DNA of 47,987 nucleotides, from positions 1 to 47,987 of the forward strand of contig CAZAKZ010000024.1 in the NCBI GenBank assembly GCA_964485695.1, in the 5' to 3' direction. The DNA is from CAZAKZ01 sp964485695. GTDB lineage: Bacteria; Planctomycetota; JAFGQW01. Of the stretch, positions 23,882 through 32,477 are shown one piece after another. The first letter of the stretch is position 1; each line of letters starts with the position of its first letter. Made by a program: the position numbers and the translations under genes. Below the pieces are notes generated by a model. The model worked only from the letters and a program-made list of their open reading frames with translations. It made no database searches and was not told the origin of the DNA.

Positions 23882-24577
23882 GTGGAAGAACAGAACATTC
23901 CCGAAGACCTGCACCCACGCGTCTTGATACAGGCCATTCAAGAAAACCTGGGCATCACCAAGAAAGAAATTTCAGAACGTACCGGCATCAGCTACGGCAC
24001 ACTGAACCGCTACACCCGGGATGCCTGTCCCATCGGCCGGCCGCGTCAGTCCAGCATCAACAAGCTGAAACACCTCTACCTGAAATCCCTTCGTAAATTC
24101 GACGCCAGGGATTCTGCAGGCAAGCCGGGAATCGAATACAACCTGTCTCTCTTCCAGGGTATCCGGCCGGTCTCCCGGGAAAGTGGCCACTACCCGGGGC
24201 AACTGAGCGGGCACCTGAGTCCCGGCGAAACCTCCGGCGCCGTGGATATCCACGGCCTTCCCCAGGAGCCCTTCCTCAAGTTCAATCGCTGGCTGGTCTT
24301 CTATGCACGGCGAGACTTCGATCACTTCAAAGCATCGGAGTATCGGGACCGCGAACGCCTCCTCAGCACCCGCGAGCTGGTGGGAGACCTCTACATGTCC
24401 CTGGTCAACGACCTGGTACACTGCGACATGAACAACCCCGAACTGAACAGCAATTCAGACAACACTGATCAGGTCACTGAACAGGTCACTGAACAGGTCA
24501 CTGATCTAGTCAAAGATCAAGTCACTGATCCGCACGCCGAGGACGTTTCTTCGCTGCCCTCCACAACGCCTCGATAA
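23882..24577 (+). CDS. Small helix-turn-helix protein with TDQV repeats, function unknown
   Basis: The protein has 231 residues. The N-terminus carries an XRE-like helix-turn-helix (ITKKEISERTGISYGTLNRY, about residues 25-45). The middle (GIEYNLSLFQGIRP, EPFLKFNRWLVFYARRDFDH) is not recognised. The C-terminus has five tetrapeptide units TDQV/TEQV/TEQV/TDLV/KDQV, encoded by 12-bp repeats at 24465-24524. I recall similar TDQV-type tracts in AlbA_2/COG2865 DNA-binding proteins, but nothing else here matches that family. The start is GTG with only a weak GG-rich upstream stretch, so it is uncertain. The 3' end overlaps the convergent dacB-like gene by 56 bases. It is probably a regulator; the target is unknown. 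Confidence 0.65.
   Translation: MEEQNIPEDLHPRVLIQAIQENLGITKKEISERTGISYGTLNRYTRDACPIGRPRQSSINKLKHLYLKSLRKFDARDSAGKPGIEYNLSLFQGIRPVSRESGHYPGQLSGHLSPGETSGAVDIHGLPQEPFLKFNRWLVFYARRDFDHFKASEYRDRERLLSTRELVGDLYMSLVNDLVHCDMNNPELNSNSDNTDQVTEQVTEQVTDLVKDQVTDPHAEDVSSLPSTTPR
24465..24524 (+). repeat. Five in-frame 12-bp tandem repeats
   Basis: The units are CTGATCAGGTCA, CTGAACAGGTCA (twice), CTGATCTAGTCA and AAGATCAAGTCA. They encode the TDQV-like tract of the HTH protein, and the last unit contains the stop codon of the convergent carboxypeptidase gene. Confidence 0.85.
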
Positions 24578-25979
24578 ACCGGTCCATGGCACCCAAGGCC
24601 GCTCGAACCTTGCCCGGATCTCCATTGACCAGCAAGCTGAACACCCAGACCTTGTCGGACTCGACCCGGAGAAAACCGCTGAGGGCCCGTACTCCGTTCA
24701 GGTAACCGGTCTTGGCCCGGAGAGCGTCCCGAAGCGGACCTTTGGTGAATCGTCTCTTGAGGGTAGATCCCTTTTCTCCACCCCGGGGAAGCACTCGGGT
24801 AAAACGTGTATTGTACGGCCGGCGAGTCACCCAGCAGAGCACCTCCACGATCTGTCGGGGCGTGAGGCGGTTCAGTCGACTCAGGCCGGACCCGTCACGG
24901 ACCACGGCTCTGTCTGCTGCAGCGCCCGCTCGCTTCAGGACCTCGGAACCGGCCAGCGTGCCCGACTCGAAGGTCCCTCTCCCGGCGGTGAATGCTGCAC
25001 CGGCCGTCTTGAAGAGAATCTCGGTGACCCGGTTATCGCTCTGGTGCAGACAGGCCCGAATCATACGGTCCAGGGGGGTGTCGTGTTCGGCGAGGATCCG
25101 ACCCCGCGGGGATTTCATGCCGGATTCCCGGACGATCCCGCCTTTCAGGCCCACTCCGGCTTTCTTCAGCTCGAGCACCATGCAGCGACCGAGGAACCGG
25201 GGTGCATCGTGCACGGCCGCCGCCCCACTGCGGGACCTCGCTCCGAGGCGGATGCGTGCCCGGACCTCGATGCGGTTGGATCCCCAGGGGCGCTGGAACC
25301 AGAGGCTTGCTTCCTTCTCCTTCTTGCCGACCGTCCGGGTCCGGTTCACCACCTGGACATGGCCGCAGGGAGGATCCACGGAGAGCATGGCCTTTTGCCC
25401 CGCCACCTTGCCGGGTCTCAGGCGGATGACCACCACGTTTTCTCCGTTGCCCAGCGCCGCTGCTCCCCGGGCGGTCAAGGAGGCGGGATTCTGGCTCTTC
25501 CAGTCCGGATGTACGTATTGGGGGTCCAGCACGCGTTCAAACACCACGAGGTTTCCGGTAATCTTGTGGATTCCGTGGGCCCGGACCTGGCGGGCCCAGA
25601 TCCCGGGATTGGCCTTCTGATTGCCCCGGCCAAAACAGGGATCGCCGTCCCCCTCCAGGACCAGGTCCCCCTCGAGCTGACCGTCCTTCACAATGCCCCG
25701 GAGCCGCAGGCGCGTGGAGAAGGCGTGGGTAAGGTCGAGAAACTCCAGGGCCGAGGCCGCCGTCAGAATCTTCATGTTGGACGCCGGGATAAAGGGATGA
25801 TCCGGGTTGTGGACCAGGAGGTCCCGGCCGGAGAAGAGGTCCTGAACCACCACCCCCACCTGGGTGCCGGAGACGGATCGGGCGGCGAGGAGACGCCGGA
25901 GCGCCCGGGAAAGATCCTGCGGGAAAGCCTCGGACCCCCCGAGGCAGAGGACCGCCAGGGCAAGGAGCAATTTTCTCAT
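24522..25979 (-). CDS. dacB: D-alanyl-D-alanine carboxypeptidase/endopeptidase, PBP4 (DacB) type
   Basis: The protein has 485 residues with a signal peptide (MRKLLLALAVLCLGGSEA). The serine-hydrolase motifs are SNMK (Ser67, Lys70), SDN (Ser314) and KTG (Lys423), the three PBP active-site motifs. The large insertion between the first two motifs is the family hallmark (class C low-molecular-weight PBP). It trims D-alanine from peptidoglycan or cleaves cross-links in the periplasm, so this organism should make peptidoglycan. The ATG overlaps the MBL gene's stop (ATGA) with CGAGGA upstream. It is the last gene of the glyQ-to-dacB run, and its final 56 bases overlap the convergent HTH gene. Confidence 0.93.
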   Translation of the reverse strand: MRKLLLALAVLCLGGSEAFPQDLSRALRRLLAARSVSGTQVGVVVQDLFSGRDLLVHNPDHPFIPASNMKILTAASALEFLDLTHAFSTRLRLRGIVKDGQLEGDLVLEGDGDPCFGRGNQKANPGIWARQVRAHGIHKITGNLVVFERVLDPQYVHPDWKSQNPASLTARGAAALGNGENVVVIRLRPGKVAGQKAMLSVDPPCGHVQVVNRTRTVGKKEKEASLWFQRPWGSNRIEVRARIRLGARSRSGAAAVHDAPRFLGRCMVLELKKAGVGLKGGIVRESGMKSPRGRILAEHDTPLDRMIRACLHQSDNRVTEILFKTAGAAFTAGRGTFESGTLAGSEVLKRAGAAADRAVVRDGSGLSRLNRLTPRQIVEVLCWVTRRPYNTRFTRVLPRGGEKGSTLKRRFTKGPLRDALRAKTGYLNGVRALSGFLRVESDKVWVFSLLVNGDPGKVRAALGAMDRFIEALWRAAKKRPRRADQ

Positions 25980-26740
25980 GAATCCTCGATGGAAAACGTC
26001 ATGAGGTCCTCGGCCAGAACCACCTTTCCGTGGAAATGTTTCTCCACCAGGCCCACCACATCCGTCCCCTCCACCTCCGGATAAAAGTGGGTCAACACAA
26101 GACACTTCACACCAGCCTGAGCGGCCATGCGTCCGGCCTGGTCTCCGTTCAGGTGAAACGGGTCCGCTCCGGTCAGAGCGCATTCACACACAAAGACGTC
26201 GACGCCACGGGCCAGGTCCACCACCTCGGTGCAGTAGCCCGTATCCCCGGAATAGGCGATGGCGCCCGCTCCTGGCAGATCGATGCGATACGCCAGACTT
26301 TCCGGGCAGTGCCGGGTGGAGGCAGCCGATATCTTGCCGAAGGGAAATTCCGCCTGCCACCCCGGTCCCACCTCGTGGAGTTCGATCCGAGTCCTTTCGG
26401 GCACCATCCAGGGGCCGAACAGATCCCGGAGTCCGGATACCAGATCCTCGAGGCCTGAGGGGCCGTAGATCGGGAAGACGCGGTCCCTGTCCAGGGTGGG
26501 ATTCCTGAGGGCGAACACCAGGCCGGGAAGGTCCAGGAAGTGGTCGAGATGGTAGTGGGTGTAGAACACCCGGTCGAGGATGTCCAGAGACACCCCGGCT
26601 TCGGCCAGTCGCTTGGTGGTACCGCTACCGGAATCCAGGAGCACGTGTTCTCCGCCCGCTTCCAGGAGATGGCCCGATGGACCGCGGTGGGGTGTTGGCA
26701 CGCCTGTCCCCGAGCCGAGGACCGTGAACCGCCCCCCCAC
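25976..26740 (-). CDS. MBL-fold metal-dependent hydrolase, RNase Z-like
   Basis: The protein has 254 residues. The zinc-binding motif THYHLDH lies at residues 61-67; further ligands probably include the His in STRHCPES, the Asp in YSGDTGY and the His in LVLTHFYP. The start FTVLGSGTGVPTPHRGPSGHLLEAG resembles ribonuclease Z and related phosphodiesterases of the metallo-beta-lactamase fold. It is shorter than typical RNase Z (about 300) and lacks an obvious exosite arm, so the substrate is uncertain. The GTG start has GGAGG six bases upstream, begins two bases after the galE stop, and the stop overlaps the dacB ATG, which implies co-translation. Confidence 0.85.
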   Translation of the reverse strand: MGGRFTVLGSGTGVPTPHRGPSGHLLEAGGEHVLLDSGSGTTKRLAEAGVSLDILDRVFYTHYHLDHFLDLPGLVFALRNPTLDRDRVFPIYGPSGLEDLVSGLRDLFGPWMVPERTRIELHEVGPGWQAEFPFGKISAASTRHCPESLAYRIDLPGAGAIAYSGDTGYCTEVVDLARGVDVFVCECALTGADPFHLNGDQAGRMAAQAGVKCLVLTHFYPEVEGTDVVGLVEKHFHGKVVLAEDLMTFSIEDS

Positions 26741-26742
26741 GA

Positions 26743-27756
26743 TCAGCCTCCGTATCCGTCCGGATGGGCGCTGTGCCAGGCCCAGGCCGTCTCGATGATC
26801 TTCCGGAGTGAGGCGAACCGGGGCTGCCAGCCCAGCACGCGCCGGGCCCGTGCCGCGGACGCCACCAGGATGTCAGGATCTCCCGGCCGCCGCTTCGCCA
26901 CTTTCGCATGGATGGGCCGGCCCGTCACCGCACGGGCGGTCTCTACCACCTGCTTCACGGAGTAGCCGTTGCCGTTGCCGAGGTTGAAGGCGTCCACCCG
27001 GATATCTCTGCCGAGCTTCTGGAGCGCCAGGACGTGGGCCTGGGCCAGGTCCGTGACGTGGATGTAGTCCCGCACGCAGGTTCCGTCGAGGGTGTCGTAG
27101 TCATCACCGAAGATCTTCACCTTGCGCCGTGGATTCAGGGCGATGTTCAGCACGTTGGGGATCAGGTGCGTCTCCGGATCGTGGTCCTCGCCCAGGGCCC
27201 CCTTCGGATCACATCCCGCCGCATTGAAGTAGCGCAGGCTCACGGACCGTAGTCCGTACGCCGCCCCGAAGTCCCTCAACATGCACTCGATGGTCCACTT
27301 GGTGAAACCGTACGGGTTGCACGGATTCTTGGGGTGATCCTCCGTGAGGGGTACCTCCTGGACCACGCCGTACGTGGCCGCCGAGGAGCTGAACACGATG
27401 CGGTTCACTCCGTGGGCTCGCATGGCCTCCAGGAGGTTCAAGGTACCGGAGACATTTTCCCGGTAGTAGAGGGCCGGATCCGCCACGCTCTCCCCCACCA
27501 GGGCCTTGGCGGCAAAGTGGAACACGGCCCTGAAGTCGCCCTCCCGGAACGTCCTGTCCAGGGTCGCCGGCCGGAGCAGATCGCCCTTGATAAATCGCAC
27601 GCCTTCGGGCACGGAGGCCCGGTGCCCGGTGGAGAGGTTGTCGAACACCACCGGCTCGAAACCCTCTTCGAGGAGAACGGCCGTGGTGTGACTTCCCACA
27701 TACCCCGCGCCGCCCACGATCAACACCTTGCCTCGCCCTCTTCTCGCTCGAGTCAT
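26743..27756 (-). CDS. galE: UDP-glucose 4-epimerase
   Basis: The protein has 337 residues, normal for GalE, which interconverts UDP-glucose and UDP-galactose using bound NAD. The Rossmann motif GGAGYVGSH begins at residue 15. The active site has SSSAATYG and Tyr149-x3-Lys153 (NPYGFTKWTIE). Other family signatures are LRYFNAAGCDP, HLIPNVL, TLDGTCVRDYIHVTDLA and RRPGDPDILVAS. The ATG lies four bases after the glyS stop. It likely supplies galactose for exopolysaccharide or envelope glycans; pairing with dacB in one transcript fits a cell-envelope role, but that is inference. Confidence 0.95.
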   Translation of the reverse strand: MTRARRGRGKVLIVGGAGYVGSHTTAVLLEEGFEPVVFDNLSTGHRASVPEGVRFIKGDLLRPATLDRTFREGDFRAVFHFAAKALVGESVADPALYYRENVSGTLNLLEAMRAHGVNRIVFSSSAATYGVVQEVPLTEDHPKNPCNPYGFTKWTIECMLRDFGAAYGLRSVSLRYFNAAGCDPKGALGEDHDPETHLIPNVLNIALNPRRKVKIFGDDYDTLDGTCVRDYIHVTDLAQAHVLALQKLGRDIRVDAFNLGNGNGYSVKQVVETARAVTGRPIHAKVAKRRPGDPDILVASAARARRVLGWQPRFASLRKIIETAWAWHSAHPDGYGG

Positions 27757-27760
27757 GGAA

Positions 27761-29869
27761 TCACCGCCCCTTCTCGGCGGAGGCCCTGGGCACGCGGCTC
27801 AGGTCCGCCACGTGATCCCGGTAGAGGAGGTGAATGGCTCTGAGCAAGGTCCACCGGTTGAGCTTCACGCGGGGGTCCTCCACGTTCACGAACACCTCCT
27901 CGAAGTAGCGCTGCATGAGTGCGCCCAGCCCCTCAAGGTATTTCCAGGATCCCCCCGTGTAGTCGCCGGCCGAAAAGGCCCTGCGCACCGGCTCCTCGAG
28001 GGCCTGGAAGGTATCGAAGACCTCCGTCTCCACGGCCTCGATGAGCAGATCGGGCCGGAGTGGCCGCTCCTTGTCGAGGTCTTTCGAAATGTTGTGGGTG
28101 CGCTCCACCAGTTCCACCAGGGCAGGAAACCGCTCGTCCTCTTGCATGACCTGGAGGGCCTCGAGGCGCGCCTCGAGGTTCTTGACGTCCCCCCAGTCCG
28201 TGGCCACGGCCGCGCCCACCAGGTGGTGATGCACGCCCTGGTCGATGAAGTGAGCCTGGATGCGCTCCCGGAGGTATCGACCCAGGCTGGCCAGGGGGCC
28301 CTGGGGTGTTTCAGCCTCCGGAAGGAGGCCGTCATACCGGGAGGCGGCCTTCTCTATCCATTTCTTGAGGTCCAGGGACTGGTCGCCGGCCAGGAGTATC
28401 CGGAGAAGACCCAGGGCGGCGCGGCGCAGGCCGTATGGATCCCGGGAGCCCGTGGGTTCAAGTCCCTTGAGAAAGCATCCGGTGAGGAGATCCAGGCGAT
28501 CGGCCAGGGCCACGGCTTTGCCCGTGGGCGTGGCCGGAAGGTCGTCCTCGGGTCCCCTGGGCTGGTAGTGTTCCCGGATGGCGGTGGCCACTTCCACCTC
28601 TTCACCGTCCAGGATTCGGGCGTAAACCTCACCCATGGCACCTTGAAGCTCCGGGAATTCCCCCACCATGTTCGTGGCCAGATCGCACTTGGCGAGGTTG
28701 GCGGCCCGTTCCGCCCGCTCCGCGGTCTCGGCGCCGAAAAGTGCCATGGCCAGGCTCCGGGCTAGAGGCTTCAGCCGCTTCACCCGGTCGCCGAGGCTGC
28801 CCAGCCCCTTGAGAAAGATGACCTGGTCCAGGCTCTCGAGGCGGTCCGCGAGGCGGGACCTGGAATCCTCGGCCAGAAAGAACTCGGCGTCCACCAGTCG
28901 GGCCCGTACCACCCGCTCGTTGCCGTCGCGAATCTTCTCGAAATTCTCGGCCGGTCGATCCACCACGCTCAGGAACGTCTCGGCCAGGCCGCCTTCCGGC
29001 CGGAGGACGGAGAAATAGCGCTGGTGGGTTCTGAGCACCGCCTCGATGACCACGGCGGGGAGTTCGAGGAAACGGGCATCGAACCTGGCTTCCAGGACGC
29101 CGGGGTATTCCACCATGTGGGTCACCTCGGCCACGAGGCCCTCGTCCCGGTAGGTGCCGCCGGCCTGGTCCGCGGCCGCGTGCAAGCTCGCCTCCACGGC
29201 CTCCCGCCGCGTCGTGGGATCCACGACCACGTAGGCCTGGTGAAGGGCGGAGATGTACGCTTCCACATCGGCGGAGGCCAGGGGGATGGACTCCGGCGCC
29301 AGGAACGCATGGCCCCGGGTCATGGGGACGGCCCGGATACCGCTCAACTCCCAGTCCAGAACCCGGTCCCCCAGCAGGGCGAGGATCCCCCGGATGGGCC
29401 GGGCAAAGGTGAAGTCCCGGGCGGCCCACCGCATGCGCTTGGGAAAGGGGATCCCGGACACCGCGGCCGTCAGGATGTCCGGCAAGAGTTCGGCAACGGC
29501 CTTGCCTTCCACGACCTTTTCCAGGCAGACATAGCGGCCCTTTTGGGTCTCGCGCACCTGGAGGGCTTCCACGGACACGCCCTGGGACCGGGCGAATCCC
29601 TCCACCGCCCGGGTGGGCTTGCCGTCGGCGTCGAACGCCGCCTTTTCGGCCGGGCCCTGCACCGTCTCCTTGCGGTCCGGCTGGCGCTCCACCACGTCCC
29701 TGGCAAAGACGGTCATGCGCCGGGGCGTGCCCAGAAATCCGACCTCGCCGTGGTCGATGCGGGCGTCCGACATGCCCTTGTGGACCTCATCCTTGAACGC
29801 CCCGAGAGCGCGATCCAGATAGCCTGCCGGGATCTCCTCGGTCAGCAGCTCAACCAGCATATCGGTCAT
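27761..29869 (-). CDS. glyS: Glycyl-tRNA synthetase beta subunit
   Basis: The protein has 702 residues, normal for the beta chain of the alpha2beta2 bacterial enzyme, which binds tRNA-Gly and works with GlyQ. Signatures are VELLTEEIPAGYLDRAL at the start, MRWAARDFTFARPIRGILAL, VEYPGVLEARFDARFLELP, RTHQRYFSVLRPEGGL, and TGCFLKGLEPTGSRDPYGLR. I chose the ATG at 29869, which fits family starts. A GTG at 29881 would overlap the preceding stop as GTGA and add four residues, and either may be used. Unusually, glyQ is not adjacent: a lipoprotein gene lies between. Confidence 0.95.
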   Translation of the reverse strand: MTDMLVELLTEEIPAGYLDRALGAFKDEVHKGMSDARIDHGEVGFLGTPRRMTVFARDVVERQPDRKETVQGPAEKAAFDADGKPTRAVEGFARSQGVSVEALQVRETQKGRYVCLEKVVEGKAVAELLPDILTAAVSGIPFPKRMRWAARDFTFARPIRGILALLGDRVLDWELSGIRAVPMTRGHAFLAPESIPLASADVEAYISALHQAYVVVDPTTRREAVEASLHAAADQAGGTYRDEGLVAEVTHMVEYPGVLEARFDARFLELPAVVIEAVLRTHQRYFSVLRPEGGLAETFLSVVDRPAENFEKIRDGNERVVRARLVDAEFFLAEDSRSRLADRLESLDQVIFLKGLGSLGDRVKRLKPLARSLAMALFGAETAERAERAANLAKCDLATNMVGEFPELQGAMGEVYARILDGEEVEVATAIREHYQPRGPEDDLPATPTGKAVALADRLDLLTGCFLKGLEPTGSRDPYGLRRAALGLLRILLAGDQSLDLKKWIEKAASRYDGLLPEAETPQGPLASLGRYLRERIQAHFIDQGVHHHLVGAAVATDWGDVKNLEARLEALQVMQEDERFPALVELVERTHNISKDLDKERPLRPDLLIEAVETEVFDTFQALEEPVRRAFSAGDYTGGSWKYLEGLGALMQRYFEEVFVNVEDPRVKLNRWTLLRAIHLLYRDHVADLSRVPRASAEKGR

Positions 29870-29877
29870 GGTCGGAC

Positions 29878-31482
29878 TCACCCTTTCCGGCCTTCATCCC
29901 GGGCCGACTCCGCCTTGAGCCACCGGCGCCAGGCAGCAATGACCTCGGCCTTTTTTTTCAGGGGCAGTGCATCCCCGAAATCCATGTGAAATCGCTCACC
30001 GCTGATCTCCTGGAGCGCGGCCCGCGCCTGGCGAAACACGTAGTCCTCGGGATCCTCCAGCGCCTGGATGAGGGCGGCCAGAGGCGCATACCGCCTGGGC
30101 ACGCCTCCAAGGGCCCGGGCCGCGGCGCCCCGGACCAGCTTCGAGGGTTCCTTTTCCCTGTCCAGCAGGCCCTGCAACAGGGGGATGTCCGAGGCGTGCA
30201 GGATCCGCGACACGGCTTTCACGGCAAAGACCCGCACGCCTTCGTCGGGCTCCTCCTTCACATTCAATCGGGTCAGAAAGGCCTGGAGGACCGGTTTCTG
30301 ATCCACGTTCACCAGCACCGAAGCCGCCTCCCTGCGCCGGGCGGGATCCGGGCTCTTGCAGAGGACATCGAGGAGTTCCCTTGCCGTCACCCTGCGCCGG
30401 GCGCCGGAGATCAACCGATTTCGTTCTCTCAGGGCCTGGGCCCGGAAGTGCTTTGGAAGGGCCGTATTCTGGGCCACCTCGTCGCATTTTCGAACGGCCT
30501 CCTCAATCCGGTCCTTCCGGGCGTCCACCTCGGCCATGCCGAGGAGAGCATAGGGATTCCGGGGCGCTTTTTTCAGCACAGAGGCGAACATGGCCTCGCC
30601 CTCGGACACCTTACCGGTCACCAAGAGAATATTCCCGAGGAGGATCCGCCAGGACAGGTTCTCCGGATTTTTTTCCAGTGCCCGCTCCAGCATCACCCGT
30701 GCAACATCCACCTGTTTCAGCATGCAGTGGCATTTGCAGACCTCTTCGAAAGCGGCGCCGTGAACCGGATGGTCCTCGGGGATCTTCTCGAAGGTGGCGA
30801 GGGCGGCCCGAGGATTCTTTCTCATCTGAAGGAGGCCGAGAACCAGAAATCCCCGGGGGAAATCGCCCCAGATGCGGAACGCGCTTTCCAGGTAGGATAC
30901 GGCCTTCTCCGCGTCGGGGGTTCCGTCCTCGCGCTCCGTGCACAGGGCCAGCCCCTCGTACGCGAAGAGGAATTCCGGTTCCCGCTTCAGGGCTTCCTCG
31001 AACGCGGACCTCGCCTCGGGCACCCGGCCCATCTTCCCGAGCATCCGCCCCTTCAGGTAGAGGTCCACCACCGTAACCGGGCCTGCGGCGGCGGTCTTTT
31101 TCTGGAGGCGGTCCAGCCATGCTTCCATGGCGGCTCGACCCTGGGACCGCACCCGCTCCTGGGCCTCGAGTCCCGTCTCGATGTCCCTGTCCCAGGCTGC
31201 GATTCTGCGCTTGAGGCGGGAATCCAGGCCAGCCGATTTCACCAGTTCGTCCGCGACGCCGGTGGCTCCGGCCCCGGTACGGGTGGTGCTGTTTTTCACT
31301 GATTTACCTGGTTTTCCGGCCTTGCCGGACGGGCCCGTTTCCTGGATCTCTTCGGGTTCTTCCCCACCCCTCGAGGCCTCCACGTCCCGAGACGGGGCCG
31401 AAGGCGTCTCCCCCGGTGACTCGGGCGTCGCGCCACACCCGGCCACGAGCAGTGCGAGGAGCAGGGAAACCAACGGCTTCAT
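29878..31482 (-). CDS. Lipoprotein with TPR and HEAT repeats, between glyQ and glyS
   Basis: The protein has 534 residues. It starts MKPLVSLLLALLVAGCG, a lipoprotein signal with lipobox LVAGC (Cys16), then about 60 residues of acidic, Pro/Gly-rich linker. From about 130 it is TPR-like (GKMGRVPEARSAFEEALKRE, DVARVMLERALEKNPENLSW), and the last 130 residues are HEAT-like (RREAASVLVNVDQKPVLQAF, AALIQALEDPEDYVFRQARA). I chose the ATG at 31482 because the signal peptide begins there; an in-frame ATG at 31509 overlaps the glyQ stop (ATGA) and would add nine residues (TGLTGVTG type) from a 9-bp repeat. It is probably an envelope-anchored scaffold. Nothing suggests a link with tRNA charging beyond the shared transcript. 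Confidence 0.8.
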   Translation of the reverse strand: MKPLVSLLLALLVAGCGATPESPGETPSAPSRDVEASRGGEEPEEIQETGPSGKAGKPGKSVKNSTTRTGAGATGVADELVKSAGLDSRLKRRIAAWDRDIETGLEAQERVRSQGRAAMEAWLDRLQKKTAAAGPVTVVDLYLKGRMLGKMGRVPEARSAFEEALKREPEFLFAYEGLALCTEREDGTPDAEKAVSYLESAFRIWGDFPRGFLVLGLLQMRKNPRAALATFEKIPEDHPVHGAAFEEVCKCHCMLKQVDVARVMLERALEKNPENLSWRILLGNILLVTGKVSEGEAMFASVLKKAPRNPYALLGMAEVDARKDRIEEAVRKCDEVAQNTALPKHFRAQALRERNRLISGARRRVTARELLDVLCKSPDPARRREAASVLVNVDQKPVLQAFLTRLNVKEEPDEGVRVFAVKAVSRILHASDIPLLQGLLDREKEPSKLVRGAAARALGGVPRRYAPLAALIQALEDPEDYVFRQARAALQEISGERFHMDFGDALPLKKKAEVIAAWRRWLKAESARDEGRKG

Positions 31483-31483
31483 A

Positions 31484-31510
31484 CCAGTCACTCCAGTCAA
31501 TCCAGTCATT
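31484..31510. repeat. Three 9-bp tandem repeats at the glyQ/lipoprotein junction
   Basis: CCAGTCACT, CCAGTCAAT and CCAGTCATT are adjacent (plus-strand reading). They cover the glyQ stop codon and the segment between the two candidate starts of the lipoprotein gene, in frame with the latter. Confidence 0.75.
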
Positions 31511-32411
31511 CGAGCGGCTTCTTCCCGGACCTGGAGGGATCCTTCATCAGGGGAAAGCCCATCTCCTCGCGCAGCGCCAGGTAGCCCCGGGCGCACTGGC
31601 CGGCCAGGCGTCGAACCCGGCCGATGTACTGGGCCCGCTCGTTGACGCCGATGGTGCCGCGGGCGTCGAGAAGATTGAAGACGTGGGAGCATTTGAGCAC
31701 CTGGTCATACGCCGGTCCCACGAGGCCCTCCTCCAGTACCCGGTTGCACTCGGCCTCGTGGTCGTCAAAGGCCTTCAGAAGCCTCTCCACCGTGGCGACC
31801 TCGAAGTTGAAGCGGCTGAACTCCACCTCGTCCCGGTGGTGGATCTCGCCGTACGTGATGTCGCCCGTCCAGATGAGGTCGTAGACACTCTCCTTCTTCT
31901 GGATGAACATGGCGATGCGCTCCAGGCCGTAGGTCAATTCGGTGCAGATTGTGTCCAGCTCAATGCCGCCCACCTGCTGGAAGTAGGTGAACTGGCTGAT
32001 CTCCATGCCGTCCAGCCACACCTCCCACCCGAGACCCGTGGCGCCCAGAGTGGGAGACTCCCAGTCGTCCTCCACGAACCGGACGTCATGACCCACGAGG
32101 TCGATGCCGAGATCCTCGAGGCTCTGGAGATAGACCTGCTGGGAGTCCTCGGGCGCAGGCTTCAGGATCACCTGGAACTGGTAGTAGTGCTGGAGCCGGT
32201 TGGGATTGTCCCCGTAGCGGCCGTCCGTGGGTCGGCGGGAAGGTTCCACGTAGGCCACGTGCCACGGTTCCGGTCCCAGGCAGCGCAGAAAAGTGGCCGG
32301 ATTGAAGGTGCCGGCCCCGACCTCGATGTCGTAGGGCTGCCAGAGGAGACACCCCCTGTCGGACCAGTAGTTCTGGAGCCTCAGAATGATTTCCTGGAAT
32401 GTCAAACTCAT
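31506..32411 (-). CDS. glyQ: Glycyl-tRNA synthetase alpha subunit
   Basis: The protein has 301 residues, normal length. It is the catalytic chain of the alpha2beta2 enzyme, forming glycyl-adenylate. Signatures are QEIILRLQNYWSDRGCLLWQ, YDIEVGAGTFNPATFLR, EPSRRPTDGRYGDNPNRLQH, DDWESPTLGATGLGWEVWLD, FTYFQQVGG and ELTYGLERIAMF. I placed the start at the ATG at 32411 to match the family; an upstream in-frame extension of 18 codons has no similarity. The Shine-Dalgarno is weak. It heads the six-gene minus-strand run down to dacB and is divergent from purC, with structured DNA between them. Confidence 0.95.
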   Translation of the reverse strand: MSLTFQEIILRLQNYWSDRGCLLWQPYDIEVGAGTFNPATFLRCLGPEPWHVAYVEPSRRPTDGRYGDNPNRLQHYYQFQVILKPAPEDSQQVYLQSLEDLGIDLVGHDVRFVEDDWESPTLGATGLGWEVWLDGMEISQFTYFQQVGGIELDTICTELTYGLERIAMFIQKKESVYDLIWTGDITYGEIHHRDEVEFSRFNFEVATVERLLKAFDDHEAECNRVLEEGLVGPAYDQVLKCSHVFNLLDARGTIGVNERAQYIGRVRRLAGQCARGYLALREEMGFPLMKDPSRSGKKPLE

Positions 32412-32477
32412 CGCACAGCTTGATCCTATTTCCCTGTTGACCCATCCCGGGTCAGCAGGGCACAAACCTCTGTCTTG

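Noticed and set aside
23657..23941. 94-codon minus-strand open frame across the intergenic gap
   Set aside because: No ribosome site, repeats the 15-bp duplication (PRFM twice), and overlaps the HTH gene start.
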